From Nannobrachium achirus (lineage: Eukaryota; Chordata; Actinopteri; Myctophiformes; Myctophidae), in the NCBI GenBank assembly GCA_963921795.1, contig OY997655.1, forward strand, positions 5,972,203 to 6,036,202: a stretch of 64,000 nt of DNA, given 5' to 3'. This document shows, in pieces, positions 11,240 to 22,654 of the stretch. The notes below the pieces were generated by a model. The model searched no databases. It had not been told where the DNA came from and saw nothing but the letters and a program-made list of their open reading frames with translations. Numbering within the stretch: position 1 is the stretch's first letter; the number at the start of each line of letters is the position of its first letter. The position numbers and the translations under genes were made by a program.

Positions 11240-13600
11240 ATGTCCATAATATGATATGATACGATACGTAGATCATACGTAGATGTAGGCCTATAGCCTC
11301 TGAAGTGGTTGTCCAACTATCTTTGAACAAATCTTCCGTTGTTGCAGCAGTTGTGACTTAAGGGCTGCAGACAAGCATCCATACCAGGTGGTACTACAGT
11401 ACAGAAGAACACTCATAATGACAAAAGTGAAAAAAAATTAGAATCTGTCTACTTGAACCAAATGATCTTAAATGGTGGAAGGAAGTAGATTATTTGCTTT
11501 CTTACACAACGAGGTATGTTCGTATACGAACATACCTCGCTCATATCTGTTCACCATGAATAGTAATGGGAGATCTGTGTGTATCTAGTGGTGCACCAAA
11601 AACAATCTCTTCTGTCTTTTTTGTGTTAATGATGACAGCGTTGTTATCACTCCATTCCATTCGACCACCTTAATTACTCTGTGTTTGTGACGAAGGATTA
11701 ATGTGGTCACTTCACAATACGAGTTCTTCGCTCAACAAATTCTCCCTATTCTATGCCTGAGTCTGCCTGTGGCTATAATTATGTAAGGGAGGTCCAGAGC
11801 CTGCCGACTGCACTGTGCCCAATATGGTCGGACTCTTGAATCTTATATCCTAATTATATAAGATAGACCCTGATTCAATCTTGCAATGGACTTAACTTTA
11901 GTCCTTCTAAACCGATAAGCTCTCTCTCTTCTTTGGTATTCCTCCTTAGTTCTATTCTCCTGTAGGTCGATGTGAGTTGTCCTTGAATAGGTTCTCAGTC
12001 CGTCTCTCTTTGAGATCGAAGTAAGTTAGCCTTAATGGGATCTCAGTTCGCCTTTCCTTAGGAAATAGAATCTTTCTCCTCTGTCTTGGTATATTCTAAT
12101 GATACAACGATATAATAATACTTCTGAACTTAACTGTCTACATAGGAGCTCTTGCTTTAATATATACATCCAGCAGCCCTTATCTGTTCAACTGTCTTCC
12201 TAGTGGCGATTCTAGCCTTTATAGGACTAATTATGATGTCATATGATGACATTTTCAGTATGACATCATATTTCCTAATTAGGTCTGATTCCTTGGTAAC
12301 AGTGTTGGTGCAGTCCAGGATCACTGGAACTATCTAAGAGGGAATTAAAATCATCAGAGTACTTTAGAATGTGTTGGTCTGGTGTGTCAGTGCGACATAC
12401 ATTTTTGTTCATTTTCACCCTCTGTACTCTAATGGTGAGAAAGGAGGCACTCCAGTGAATTATATGTTGGATTCAGTTCCAACTGTACCATGTTTGACAC
12501 TACAGACTGTATTGTATTGAAAGGTGAAGAAAAGTCTAAGCACCATATTCACGGCCCGCCCACTCAGCATCCCCTCAGTGCTGAAGTCACGTTTTGAAGG
12601 GGAAAAACGACTAATATCCCATAGAGTTAACACAGAAATCGCAAATTTAACGCAATTTCCGAATAGTACAGTATAAAATACGGCTAGCATGATCAAGAAC
12701 ACAAGATAGTAAAAGGCACAAAGCGTTATAATTTACTTTACCGTTCAAAATAATGATTTGTTGGCTTTAAGTCCAGCCATTTCTGTGATATTTTACCCTT
12801 CTAAACTGACGTCAGCACCAGGAAGTTGCTGAGAAATTTGCTGAGTGGGCGGGCCGTGAATAGGGCTTATAGCTAAATTCTTATTGGCATATGGGCATAA
12901 AAGGGACAAGGACAGATTTAATTTGCAAGTGTGGTTGCCGTGACGCGAGTCACACCTGCAAATTAATTTGCCATATATGGAGCGTGAGATGGGGCGTGAC
13001 TGACCGAGCTGCAGGTTTTCAAAGTAACCTACAGTCGCAAATAGAGGGTACAGTATGTGCATGCATAAATCGAGTGGCAAATTGAGTGGCAAAGTGAGCT
13101 TAGCGTTGTTTAACGCAATCAGATATAACTTTTTCTGTTTGGATGTATGGACTGTCAAGGCCAGAAAGTAGTTTTTTTCCACTCAGTACTAGGCATTCCC
13201 GACTTCTGGGTATAGTGATGATGTCACGAGCATACCCTCTATACTAGGAGCAATAATAAGTTTACAGAAAAACAATGGTGGGTATTTTATTTTGGCAAGC
13301 TAGACTTGTTTAGGTCCAGTTACAAATTGCAAAGTATTGGTAAAAAGTACAATATTTACACTCAAGTAAAGTTCTAACTCAAAATTGTACTTGAATACTT
13401 AGTATGTAACACTCAATTCAACAGGGTTTTCTCCCAAAATATCCCCCACTGGCCATATCTTTCCCATGCACCTTCATTAGTCGTGCATGATGCATATAAC
13501 TTTTTGCAAAGCCTAATTATTTTATTTTGGCTACATTTTAGAGGGTACAAAGAACAGTTAAACAGCATGCCCATAAATAGGCGTGTGCTGCTGTGTACAA
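11240..13600. other. No gene; one dispersed repeat near the end
   Basis: Positions 11240-12800 are A/T-moderate sequence with short T/C-rich repeats (for example CTCTTTGAGATCGAAGTAAG at about 12007) and no exon I can support. Positions 13020-13250 hold a reverse-oriented copy of a repeat that also occurs at 18190-18385, 33173-33260 and 50039-50270. Its marks are TGGATGTATGGACTGTCAAG and an end reading ATACCCTCTATA. Confidence 0.5.
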
Positions 13601-13604
13601 ATAC

Positions 13605-13706
13605 AATTCAATTCAATTCAATTCAATTCAATTCAATTCAATTCAATTCAATTCAATTCAATTTCAATTCAATTCAATTCAATTCAATTCAATTCAATTC
13701 AATTCT
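13605..13706. repeat. (AATTC)n microsatellite
   Basis: About twenty ATTCA pentamers with one slip near 13663. They run into TTCTTTATTAGCGGACTC, resembling the 3' tail of a LINE-like element (reverse orientation). The period is five, so all frames stay open; this is not a gene. Confidence 0.9.
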
Positions 13707-14630
13707 TTATTAGCGGACTCAGGTCCAAACAGGGTACAAGGAATAAACATAAAAGAAACACGACAGGCAATAAAAATAATTAAGAAAATGTAAAATAAAT
13801 AGTACATAACTTAACCCGCAGGAAAAACACACAGGCATTTTAGCTGTAATGGGGCTTGAAAGCGCCACAATGATGCCGTTAGTAGATACATCCAGCCGTT
13901 GCATGAATTCAATTTGAACATTACGTTTCTTAAGTCCTCACTCCAGCAGTGACAAACATCTGACACTGCCCCCTCTGGATTTTTTAAGGAGTATTCTCAT
14001 TGCATAATTAAATATGCAACTTGCAGCCTATGCATACTAGATTTCTTATAAGATGACCATAGGTGAGCATTATAGAGCAGAGTGCAATTAAACAATAACA
14101 ATTTCACTTACATACAGTATACCACATCAATTAATAATCATTAATATACTAGATCCATACCCGTCCCTATAAATCCTTACCCGTCCATACCCGTCCGATC
14201 TCGGGCTGCTCACGTCTAGAACTGTATAAATACCCATACACACCCTCATATGCCTTGATATTATGACAGCTGACTCCATTAAGTAGGACAACCACATAGG
14301 AATCCATGCCTATAGAATCCCTGACTATAACCTGAAAGTAGAAGCTGCTGTCATGTTGCTTAGAAACCTACTAACAGATCACAACCATGCAGAGCACTCT
14401 CAACAACGGCACCAGTTTCCTGTCAGCTTAGCTTTCTCAGTTATCATCAATAAAGTTCAGGGCAAAAGAAACACATAATCAATTATCAATCATCAATAAT
14501 ATCAAAATCAATAATATATCGTTAGCAAGGTTTTAAGAGCACAAAAACAAAACAAAAACATATACAAAATAGCTCGAGGAGGCCTCCCTAAATAAAAACG
14601 TTTTTAAGGCCTGTTTGAAAAGAGTCTATA
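13707..14630. other. No gene seen
   Basis: A/T-rich sequence with short repeats such as ATACCCGTCC (about 14158-14200). No coding or structured element recognised. Confidence 0.5.
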
Positions 14631-14634
14631 GCAG

Positions 14635-14845
14635 GGGTGGGCAATTATTTTTTCCATGGGACCACATGAACAACAGAAAATATTGTGGAGGGCCGGGCCA
14701 AAAGGCAGTGCTCCCCGCAAGATGTGCATGAGGTAAAATTAGAAAATGTGTTTATTTTGTGCCGGTAATTTGCCATTAACCACACAGGGGCCGGTCAGAG
14801 TGAACCAAAGGGCCGTATACGGCCCCCGGGCCGCACAATGCCCTG
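14635..14845. mobile_element. Short hAT-like MITE, CAGGGGTGGGCAA end
   Basis: GCAGGGGTGGGCAATTATTT opens the element and GGCCGCACAATGCCCTGG closes it. The interior has GGGCCGGGCCAAA and GGGCCGTATACGGCCC blocks. These ends are widespread in vertebrate hAT MITEs. No clear target duplication was found. The 14846-15640 flank shows no gene. Confidence 0.55.
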
Positions 14846-15649
14846 GTCTGGGCTATAGTGTCTGTTCCACAGGTGTGGTGCTGCTGAGCAGAAGGCCTGG
14901 TCATCCATGGTGCGTAGGTTTGTACCAGGGATCTTCCAGGGAGGAATCTGTTTGCTGAGGGTTCAGGTGGAGGTTTCTGAAGTTTCTGGAGGCTTAGGTA
15001 GGGAGAGGCAAGTCCATGTATGCAATTGTGTCTGATTATCAGTAGCCTGGCTTGGCCAGACTAATGCAGCTAACTACTTGCTGGAGGCTGTAATGAAGTG
15101 CAGCGTCTTCGGGGTGAATCTCGTCTTCTTTGCTGGTCTCATCTTGGTGTCCAGTGAATGAATGGCACAAGGCTATAGTTTCAGACCCCCTTTTATACAG
15201 TAAAAGGCAGGTACAGACAGACAGGTAATGGCCCAAACCCCCCTGCTTGAAAACAATAGCAAAAATGTGCATCTCAATAGGCGACTTGAGTAATGGCCCG
15301 GCCGCCAGAATTTACATCCGCATAAGCGTGTTGATTAATGGCCCCCCCGCCTACCACTGGTAGGCTACCAGTCAGTGAATGGAACCTGAATGAAACTGGT
15401 TGAGCGACATTTCAGGTCCTCTCCACATTACTGCCCAGTCAGGCCTTTACACATTTTTTTTTTTTTAGGCGAGATCAGATCTCAGTTAGTAGGCGGGCGC
15501 CTCGTTCGCCTACCGCTCCCTACGCCACTGCTGTGCTAGGCTAGATTATCAGGACCTTGTAGTCTATCCTGGCTGAAAATCTATCTATCTACTGTATCTG
15601 TCTATCCGTCCATCTGTCCATCCGTCTGTCTGCAATACATACAATATAG

Positions 15650-16001
15650 CAGGGGTGCCCAAAAGGTATATTATGATCTACCAGTAGATCACGAAGGCTG
15701 TGCAGGCAGACCTTCTTTTTTGTATGTCACTTGAATTAAGGTGACTTGCTATGGTTGACTCAAAAAGGGCCAATGCAACACTTTTGTTTTCAAGATTCAG
15801 TAGCATTACAAAGAACCTGAAAACCTACCACTTCCATACAGAATGGGATGAAGACTTTTCCCCCCTCCCCTTTCCCCTACTATTTACTGCAGTGTGTTAG
15901 TCTTATGTAGTGCTAGTGAGCTATTCTAAATGTAGATCATGTTGATCTTGTCATTTTAAAAGTAGCTCTCAAGTCAAAAAAGTGTGGGCTGAGCACCCCT
16001 G
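15650..16001. mobile_element. hAT-like MITE, CAGGGGTGCCCA ends
   Basis: CAGGGGTGCCCAAAAGG at the left and TGGGCTGAGCACCCCTG at the right are inverted. CTACCAGTAGATCACGAAGG follows the left end. The sequence after it (16019-16170) is a dispersed repeat with CCCTAACCCTAACC, also seen at 40880-41030. Confidence 0.6.
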
Positions 16002-16799
16002 GTCCCCTGCATATAGGATACTAAATTCTCGCTGGGAGCGCTTCACTGTTACATGTCGTCATTTCGACACCCAACTCTAACCCTTACCCTAACCCTAACC
16101 TCCGTGAGGTGAATCGCTAACCCTCCGGTCGAAATGATGGTCGTTCAAAAGAGCGAGATTTCCCCATTCTCGCTTCCGGGTGGAAAACTTGTATGTCCAA
16201 AAACTGTTACCTTTTAGGCAATGGAAAACAACATTTTCACTGACATTTAGTCACAACAAGCTCTTGTTAAAAACGTTATACTTCAAATAGCCACTAACTA
16301 CAAATTTATTTTTAAACATATCACTACTTTTTTGCACGCCAAATGTTCTGCTCATGCAGGGACAGGTGTGTTGCTGGAGCGGACAATAAACATAAATCAC
16401 CTTGCACCCCGTCTTCAGTTGTTCATGAAAAAAAAAACATTCTGTCAAAATTGTTTTGCCACAAATGGACATAGAAAATAAGCGGACAATGATATTACCA
16501 GAAACACATAGCCCTGAATGACCATAACTGGTCTGTAACTCTGGGTTAGGGGTCCTTGTTTGAGAACCACTTGTACGAGTTGGATTCCTAATGTGCCATA
16601 CATAGTGTCATACTAGTAAATCAGTGTCATACTTATTCTGAAGAAAACCTGGACACTTGGCATTCAGTATTTGGGTCTTATGATCAAAATAAGGACATTA
16701 TAATGGTATGTAAAACAGAGAATCAAAAAATGTGCTACGGACACATTTGTCCGTGCATGTGTCCCTGACTCATGGATGATCCCTGTCTGTGGCCAGCTC

Positions 16800-17265
16800 T
16801 TCTGCTTTATACACGGGCGTTTCAACAGCTAAAGTATTTTATACTTTAGCTATTGAAAAATAGCAGATATACAAGCTCACAGCTGCAAGCTTGTAGATCT
16901 GCTATTTTTGAAAAGTCGTGAAAATGTGTGCAATGTCTTTGAATATAATGTGTTTTTTAAGCAAACATTTGTAACTAAAAATGTGCTTCTGGGGGGTCCC
17001 TGGAACTGAGATGGGGGTGTCAGTGGCCAAATACATATCATTTTGTACACATGAAAAGGTTTGAGCACCACTGAGATAGAAACATGGGTTTTTCAAAAAA
17101 TATCAGAAGGATTTGAAATATTCAAAGACTTACACAAACCTTCATGATTTTTCAAAAATAGCAGATCTACAAGCTTGTAAATCTGCTATTTTTCAATAGT
17201 TAAAGCACAAAATGTGAGTGGATCCTTGTACCCAGGGCCCAGAATTTGGTGCGACACCCCTGGCT
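16800..17265. mobile_element. Composite MITE remnant with two hairpin-module copies
   Basis: Two hairpin copies, at 16854-16912 and 17154-17199, flank a segment resembling the hAT family at 56482-56979: GGGGTCCCTGGAACTGAGATG, and a right end GGTGCGACACCCCTGG. The left end is missing. Positions 17270-18590 hold no gene that I can support. Confidence 0.5.
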
Positions 17266-18592
17266 ATAGCTTTGAGATGAGCTTCCTCAGTGTCAGCTGC
17301 CCAATTGAGATGTCCTCCGGGGATAGTTTGTCACGCTTACACGATTCTTACCTTTACCGCACAACGTATCCAAAAAGTAAAGGTTGTTGTAGCGTCTCTC
17401 AGATGTATAATTCTTGAGCGGTGGAGAAAATCTAAGCGATGGGTTGAAAGTTGAAACACATTTGGCTGTTTTAGGTGCCGGCCACACAGAGCTGGATATT
17501 TCTGAAGCTAGACATTTCTTTGTGCGGTTGGGGTTTGCAGCCACACGCAGCTGGATATTTCGGCCACGAAACTGGATATTTTTGAAACCGGATAAATAAG
17601 TGAAGATATTTGAAACATATCCGATTCACTGGATCTGTGTATGCATGGAACACGGATATCTCTGAAGTCCCCCTAGTGGAGGTCTGGGGATTATTTTAGA
17701 CCTAGATATCTTTGTCGTGTGGACCTAGATATCTTTCTATGTGGATATCTGAAATATATAGGATATATGAAATATCCAGATTCGTCTGGCCTAGGCCTTA
17801 GTCAGCCTGTGGCCAGTTTTTACCAATGCAATTTTACACAAGCAGTAATGTGCATGCGTGACTGGCCAATGATCGGTGTTTCCAGAAATGTTTTGCCACC
17901 AAGAGGTCAGGGCGAGGAAAGTCAGGAAACCCATCGCTTAGATTTTCTACGCCGCTCAAAAGTTATACATCTAAGAGATACTAAAGCGCCTTTCAGACCG
18001 GAGACGGTTGATTCGCTTGGATCAGCGGGGATCGCCCGTGGTGGAGACACAAACACAATCGCTCCGTGAGTAAACGCCAGGCGGTATTTCACAAAGATGA
18101 CCACAATCCAGCTCTTGCTGCCCGCGAGCGCATGCATGAACGAGCACGCTCGCTCGCCTGCCTCTCCGCCCTTCAACTTCTCTGCGTGTCCCAAATAGAG
18201 GGTACGTGCGTGACATCCTCATGATCATACCTGGGTGTTATGCGGGAACGCCTACTGAGTGGCAAACAATTACTTTCTGGCCTTGACAGTCCATACATCC
18301 AAACAGAAAAGTCCTATCTGATTGCATTAAACCATGTTAAACTCACTTTGCCACTCACTTTATGCATGAACTTACTAGGGCGTGTCATTGTCTGAAAGGC
18401 GTTTAAAACGAACCTTTGCTTATTAGATAGAATGTGCAGTGAGGAACTTCATCTCGGAGCTATATGGCGGAGGGAGGGGTTCCAACCTATAGTCTTTGGC
18501 CACTGCACCGAGGCTGTGAACCTTTACCTAGAAGGGTAAAATATTTTTACACTTTGTATTGTGATGATAGGCTACATTTCATTATAATTTTC

Positions 18593-18604
18593 TCACACAC
18601 ACAC

Positions 18605-18653
<49 letters not shown>

Positions 18654-18800
18654 CTCTCTCTCTCAATTCAATTCAAAGGGCTTTATTGGCATGAGAAAAC
18701 ATACGTTTACATTGCCAAAGCAGAAGTGTACACAATACAATACAATACAATCAGAACAAAATATGTACAGGTGAAAATAGTTTTCATGCATCAAGGTTAT
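18593..18800. repeat. (CA)n microsatellite followed by a LINE-like 3' tail
   Basis: CA repeats (18593-18650) are followed by CAATTCAATTCAAAGGGCTTTATTGGCATG, the usual 3' end of a fish retroposon in reverse orientation. Confidence 0.7.
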
Positions 18801-18859
18801 GTGCAGGCAGAGTAGGGATATATACAATGGTTTTTAAGGTGGTTGTCTGGTTGCCCAGC

Positions 18860-19245
18860 AAACATTTTGAGGTATATTAGACGTCTAATATACGTCTAAA
18901 CTTATACTAGACGTCTAAGTTTACATGTATAAAAATGGTCTACCAGAGGTATAGATATGCAAGTTTTTAGACGTCTAAACTTAGACTAGACGTCTAATAT
19001 ACGTCTAATAGACCGTAGACGTCTAAGTTTATACCTGGGTCTAAATTTAGACTTCTAATAGACGTCCGGCTGTTAAGGTCTAAATAGTAAATATAGACGT
19101 CTGTTAGACGTCTAAATTTAGACCCAGGTATAAACTTAGACGTCTATTAGACGTCTATTAGACGTGTCTAAGTTTAGACGTCTAAAAAACTTGCATATCT
19201 ATACCTCTGGACGGTAGACCATTTTTTATACGTATAAACTAGACT
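18860..19245. repeat. Foldback built from TAGACGTCTA words
   Basis: The self-complementary decamer TAGACGTCTA, or its AGACGTCTA part, recurs more than fifteen times. The two halves mirror each other around about 19060, for example TATAGATATGCAAGTTTTTA and AACTTGCATATCTATACCTC. GACGTC is also the core of a cAMP-response element, but the regular spacing suggests a repeat element, not an enhancer. Confidence 0.8.
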
Positions 19246-19246
19246 T

Positions 19247-19480
19247 CTAGTTCAAATGGGTGGGTTCCATTTGATATCCTTCTGTGAGCAGCTCACGAAT
19301 CTTGCTGCGGTGTTTGCAGTTTGCACACTGTTTTACTTCACCCAGCAGGTCTCTCTCAGAGTCAGAGACATGTTTGTCAACAGTTGGTTTGTCATCGCCC
19401 TCTGGTGTTGGAAAAGCGCATGTGCACTGCTTCCCCCCCTCCTCTCTCTCTGCCGTCATCACGTCATGATGATCATCATC
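19247..19480 (-). pseudogene. Possible protein-coding remnant of unknown family
   Basis: The minus-strand frame ending at 19247 reads like ordinary protein: 'EGDDKPTVDKHVSDSERDLL' followed by 'GEVKQCANCKHRSKIRELLT', 'EGYQMEPTHLN' and a stop. Composition is unlike the simple-repeat frames around it, and there is a CxxC pair. Upstream it runs into CT/CA repeat at about 19460-19560. The stop lies within a few bases of the end of the TAGACGTCTA foldback. It may be an exon or retrocopy fragment; I do not recognise the family, and chance is possible. Confidence 0.3.
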
Positions 19481-19911
19481 TCTCTCTCTTTCTCTCTCTC
19501 TCTCACAGTCACACACTCACACACACACACACACACACGCGCACGCACGCACATGCACGCCCACACACGCCTCACTTCACACATGGTCGACATGAGAGAG
19601 TGCAGTGCACGGACGCTCATACAAACGTCAGGCTGGACATGTTATTTTTGTTCATTTCATTGCATTATTTCTGTTGTCATCATTGAGCTGGACTGTCCTC
19701 AGTGCACGCTGTTATGGAGATAGTGAAGGTAAGACACACTCTGCTTTATACTCTGAAAACACTATATTGAAGGGTTAGATTATGTAAAATTATATTAAAG
19801 ATAATTATGATAATACTAAATTATAATAGAATTATAATGGGCCCATTAATGTTTGATATAATGTTAATAATAATATTACAAAACATAAATTATTATATGT
19901 GCAATACTTTG

Positions 19912-19972
19912 AAAATAGCAGATCTACAAGCTCACAACGCATCAAGTGAGATGTGAGCTCGTAGATCGGCTG
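19912..19972. repeat. Hairpin module copy
   Basis: AATAGCAGATCTACAAGCTC pairs imperfectly with GAGCTCGTAGATCGGCT. The flanks 19500-19900 and 19980-20340 have no recognised gene. Confidence 0.75.
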
Positions 19973-20347
19973 ACACTCTTAACTACGTTACTGTAGACTA
20001 CATTATATTGAAAGTCGTTTAGTCAGATTGAGATTACTTTTAAAGATATGTTATAACAGGCAAATATGGTAATTCATTCCTTTAGTTCATGGATTCAGAC
20101 TATATGGAGACAATTATGGTTCGATACATCGGACTACTGGATACTATAGGGGTCAGCAACCTTTGTGAAATGAAGTGCCATGTTTTTATTTTCTAGATAG
20201 TCAGTGTGCCATGTCAACATGCATTTTAATGACACCCCATCAAAAATTCCGACATATTGTGATTTGTGATTATCAGGACATTGTTATAACGGGCATCTTT
20301 AGCAATCCACCTATCTCCCTGACTCCAGTGGCGTCAGTTCAGAAAAA

Positions 20348-20419
20348 GCTAAGGTATGGCAACATGACTGGTGTCGAAGTCGCGCGTGCAAGACACCAGT
20401 CATGTTGCCATACCTTAGC
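20348..20419. repeat. Perfect 28-bp stem hairpin
   Basis: The left arm, starting GCTAAGGTATGGCAACATGA, and the right arm, ending TCATGTTGCCATACCTTAGC, are exact reverse complements over 28 bp. The 16-base loop is GC-rich. It could be the centre of a MITE or a small-RNA hairpin; there is no direct evidence of transcription. Confidence 0.8.
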
Positions 20420-20740
20420 AACAGGCATGATACATTTATTTTAAGAAGTACATTTTATTTTTTTCCCCGTTTCTGTGGTTTCTTGGGCTGGATATGGGAG
20501 CCTGGAACGGCGTTGTTCAAGTGCAGCTAAACTTGGCATGTTAGTAAACGTGCCACAATTAACAATAATGCATTGCACCTGTGCAGCTGACCTGCGGAAC
20601 CTGGGAATATACCATTCTATCAAGATGGGGAGAATACAAGTGTGGAGAATATAATTATAATACCTTGTTAAAGTGACCATTTTGTGCCAGTGATCACCCT
20701 CCCCTGTGCCAATGTCGGCATCCGTGCCTAAGGTTGCCTA

Positions 20741-21277
20741 CTAGGGGTAACGATACATTTTAATAGCGATTCGATACATATCACAATACAATGCGATTCG
20801 ATAAATGGACGATATTGGTTCATTCATGGCGATACGATACGATACGATTCAATGATTTTAAATCGATATAGTAACTATTTAGCAAAGAAATTAAATCTGT
20901 GTTAAAGGTGTGCAAGTGCAGGTTTTTAAGAGAAACATGAATTATTATGGATATAAATAAGTAAACACAGTGATTATCTGCCAAATACCGTACATGGACA
21001 TTGTATATTGACAAACCTGCACCTTGACATGAACCCAGAGATTACACACATTTATCGATAAACCAGTGTAGTTATATGGAAAGGAAAAGTAATTAAACCC
21101 CTCCTGTTTAATTTTTCTTAAAAATGCTAAATACAATGCACAAGTAGGTAGTATCGATATACAATCGATTCTTTGCACAAAACGATACGATTCGATTTTA
21201 TCTGTTTTCATTTCGATATACTTTTTTTAAAATTAAAAACGATATTTCGATACAGTTACTATATTGTTACACCCCTA
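20741..21277. mobile_element. hAT MITE with exact target duplication
   Basis: CTAGGGGTAACGATACATTT at the left and GTTACACCCCTA at the right are inverted ends. The 8-bp duplication GTTGCCTA lies at 20733-20740 and 21278-21285. The interior is rich in CGATACGATTCGAT. No transposase is present. Confidence 0.85.
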
Positions 21278-21620
21278 GTTGCCTACCCCTGCACTATATA
21301 GAATTATTAGTTTGTATATTTTATATTTTTGATATCATTGATTCAACACATGACTTGGGTTAGGCTACTGCAGCCCTGGCCACACATGACTGATCTGACT
21401 CTACACATGGAGACATTAATTAAACATTAATGAAACATTGTCATGTTAAATCCTGTGCTCATCAGGACATTGTGTCATGCTGTCATTGTGAATTTAATTT
21501 AATTCATGTATTCATCATTTGCATTAATAATTGTACCCACACATCATGTTAAATCATTTATTTATTTTTCTTATTTCCTTTTGATTAAGAATAATTAATC
21601 CCTCGCCCACAGTCGATTAC

Positions 21621-21862
21621 GGCATAGCATAGCTCAGGGGTAGAGAAACCGTTATTAGAGCACGAAGGGTTCCCGAAGGGTTCCCAGTTAGAATCCGGGC
21701 TCCCCCTGAGTTAATGTCGAAGGGTCCTTGGGCAAGACTCTGAACCCCACATTGCTCCCGGTGAGCAGGTTGGTGCCTTGCATGGTTTCCTCCGCCACCG
21801 GTGTATGAATGTGTGCGTGAATGGGTGAATGTAATGCACAATCTCTGTAAAGCGCTTTGGAT
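21621..21862 (+). mobile_element. tRNA-derived SINE
   Basis: The head carries RNA polymerase III boxes: TAGCTCAGGGGTAGAG (A box) and AGTTAGAATCC (B box-like). The body has GGGCAAGACTCTGAACCCC and GTGAGCAGGTTGGTGCCTTG, and the tail TGTAAAGCGCTTTGGA. A longer, inverted copy is at 52204-52490. Hairpin module copy 21869-21947 follows directly. Confidence 0.8.
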
Positions 21863-21868
21863 TTTACG

Positions 21869-21947
21869 CAAAAAAAAAGCAGATCTACAAGCTCACTGTG
21901 CGCCGCGCGGCGAAGGCGCAGTGAGCTTGTCGATCTACTCTTTTTAG
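21869..21947. repeat. Hairpin module copy directly after a SINE
   Basis: GCAGATCTACAAGCTCACTG pairs with CAGTGAGCTTGTCGATCT. The inner arm TGCGCC/GGCGCA differs from other copies but stays nearly complementary. Confidence 0.8.
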
Positions 21948-22403
21948 CGAAAAGCTCCCCCTCCCCCCCCCTCATGCACGATGACAGAGAAGACACTGGT
22001 ACAGAGCCCTGAGGGACTCCGGTCGACCATATATGGGAGGAAGTGGTTAAGGTTGTCAGACTCTGTTCGCCCATATATGGGTGGAAGTGACATGGGCAAC
22101 TCGCCTTCACTTAATGCGGCCCGCAGGTTAATACCAGAATACTGACATATATATTATTGGTTTCAGCTGTTACATTTCCAAACATGACCTGCTTTAATTC
22201 CGTCAGTCTATCTTAGAAGCTTAATGACTGGTATAGTAGTATTAAAATGTATTTTATTATGTCCAATGTATTTGTATTTAGGTTCATAAAGTTAACATGA
22301 GTATACAACTAAATGCGTTTGAAATTAAATCAAAAATGTTACATTTCAGGATTCCAAAAAAAAAAAAAAAAAAAAAACAGGATTCCAATTCAAAAGAATC
22401 AAA

Positions 22404-22472
22404 AATAGCCGATCTACAAGCTCAACACGCATCGCAGCGCGATGCGCTTTGAGCTTGTAGATCTGCTATTTT
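22404..22472. repeat. Hairpin module copy
   Basis: AAAAATAGCCGATCTACAAG pairs with CTTGTAGATCTGCTATTTTT; the inner arm is GCATCGC/GCGATGC. About three mismatches over the stem. Confidence 0.85.
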
Positions 22473-22654
22473 TGCTTGTTTTGTATGAGATACTAGAATG
22501 ACAAAGTAGGACGTAGCAATATGCAATGTGGTGGAAACATAGTGGCCCTCGCCATCATCAGAGTTGCCCACCCTTGTTATTATAAGGTCATCAGGCACCA
22601 GGAGCTACAAGCAAAGTGGTGTGGGGGTGAAAAGAAAGCACTCTGTTGTTTTAC

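Noticed and set aside
13583..13793. Repeated open frames at the AATTC microsatellite
   Set aside because: A pentanucleotide without stops in any frame produces these; there is no gene.
21621..21862. tRNA gene suggested by A and B boxes
   Set aside because: There is no cloverleaf or CCA-end structure, and the body and tail match a second inverted copy at 52204, so it is a SINE.
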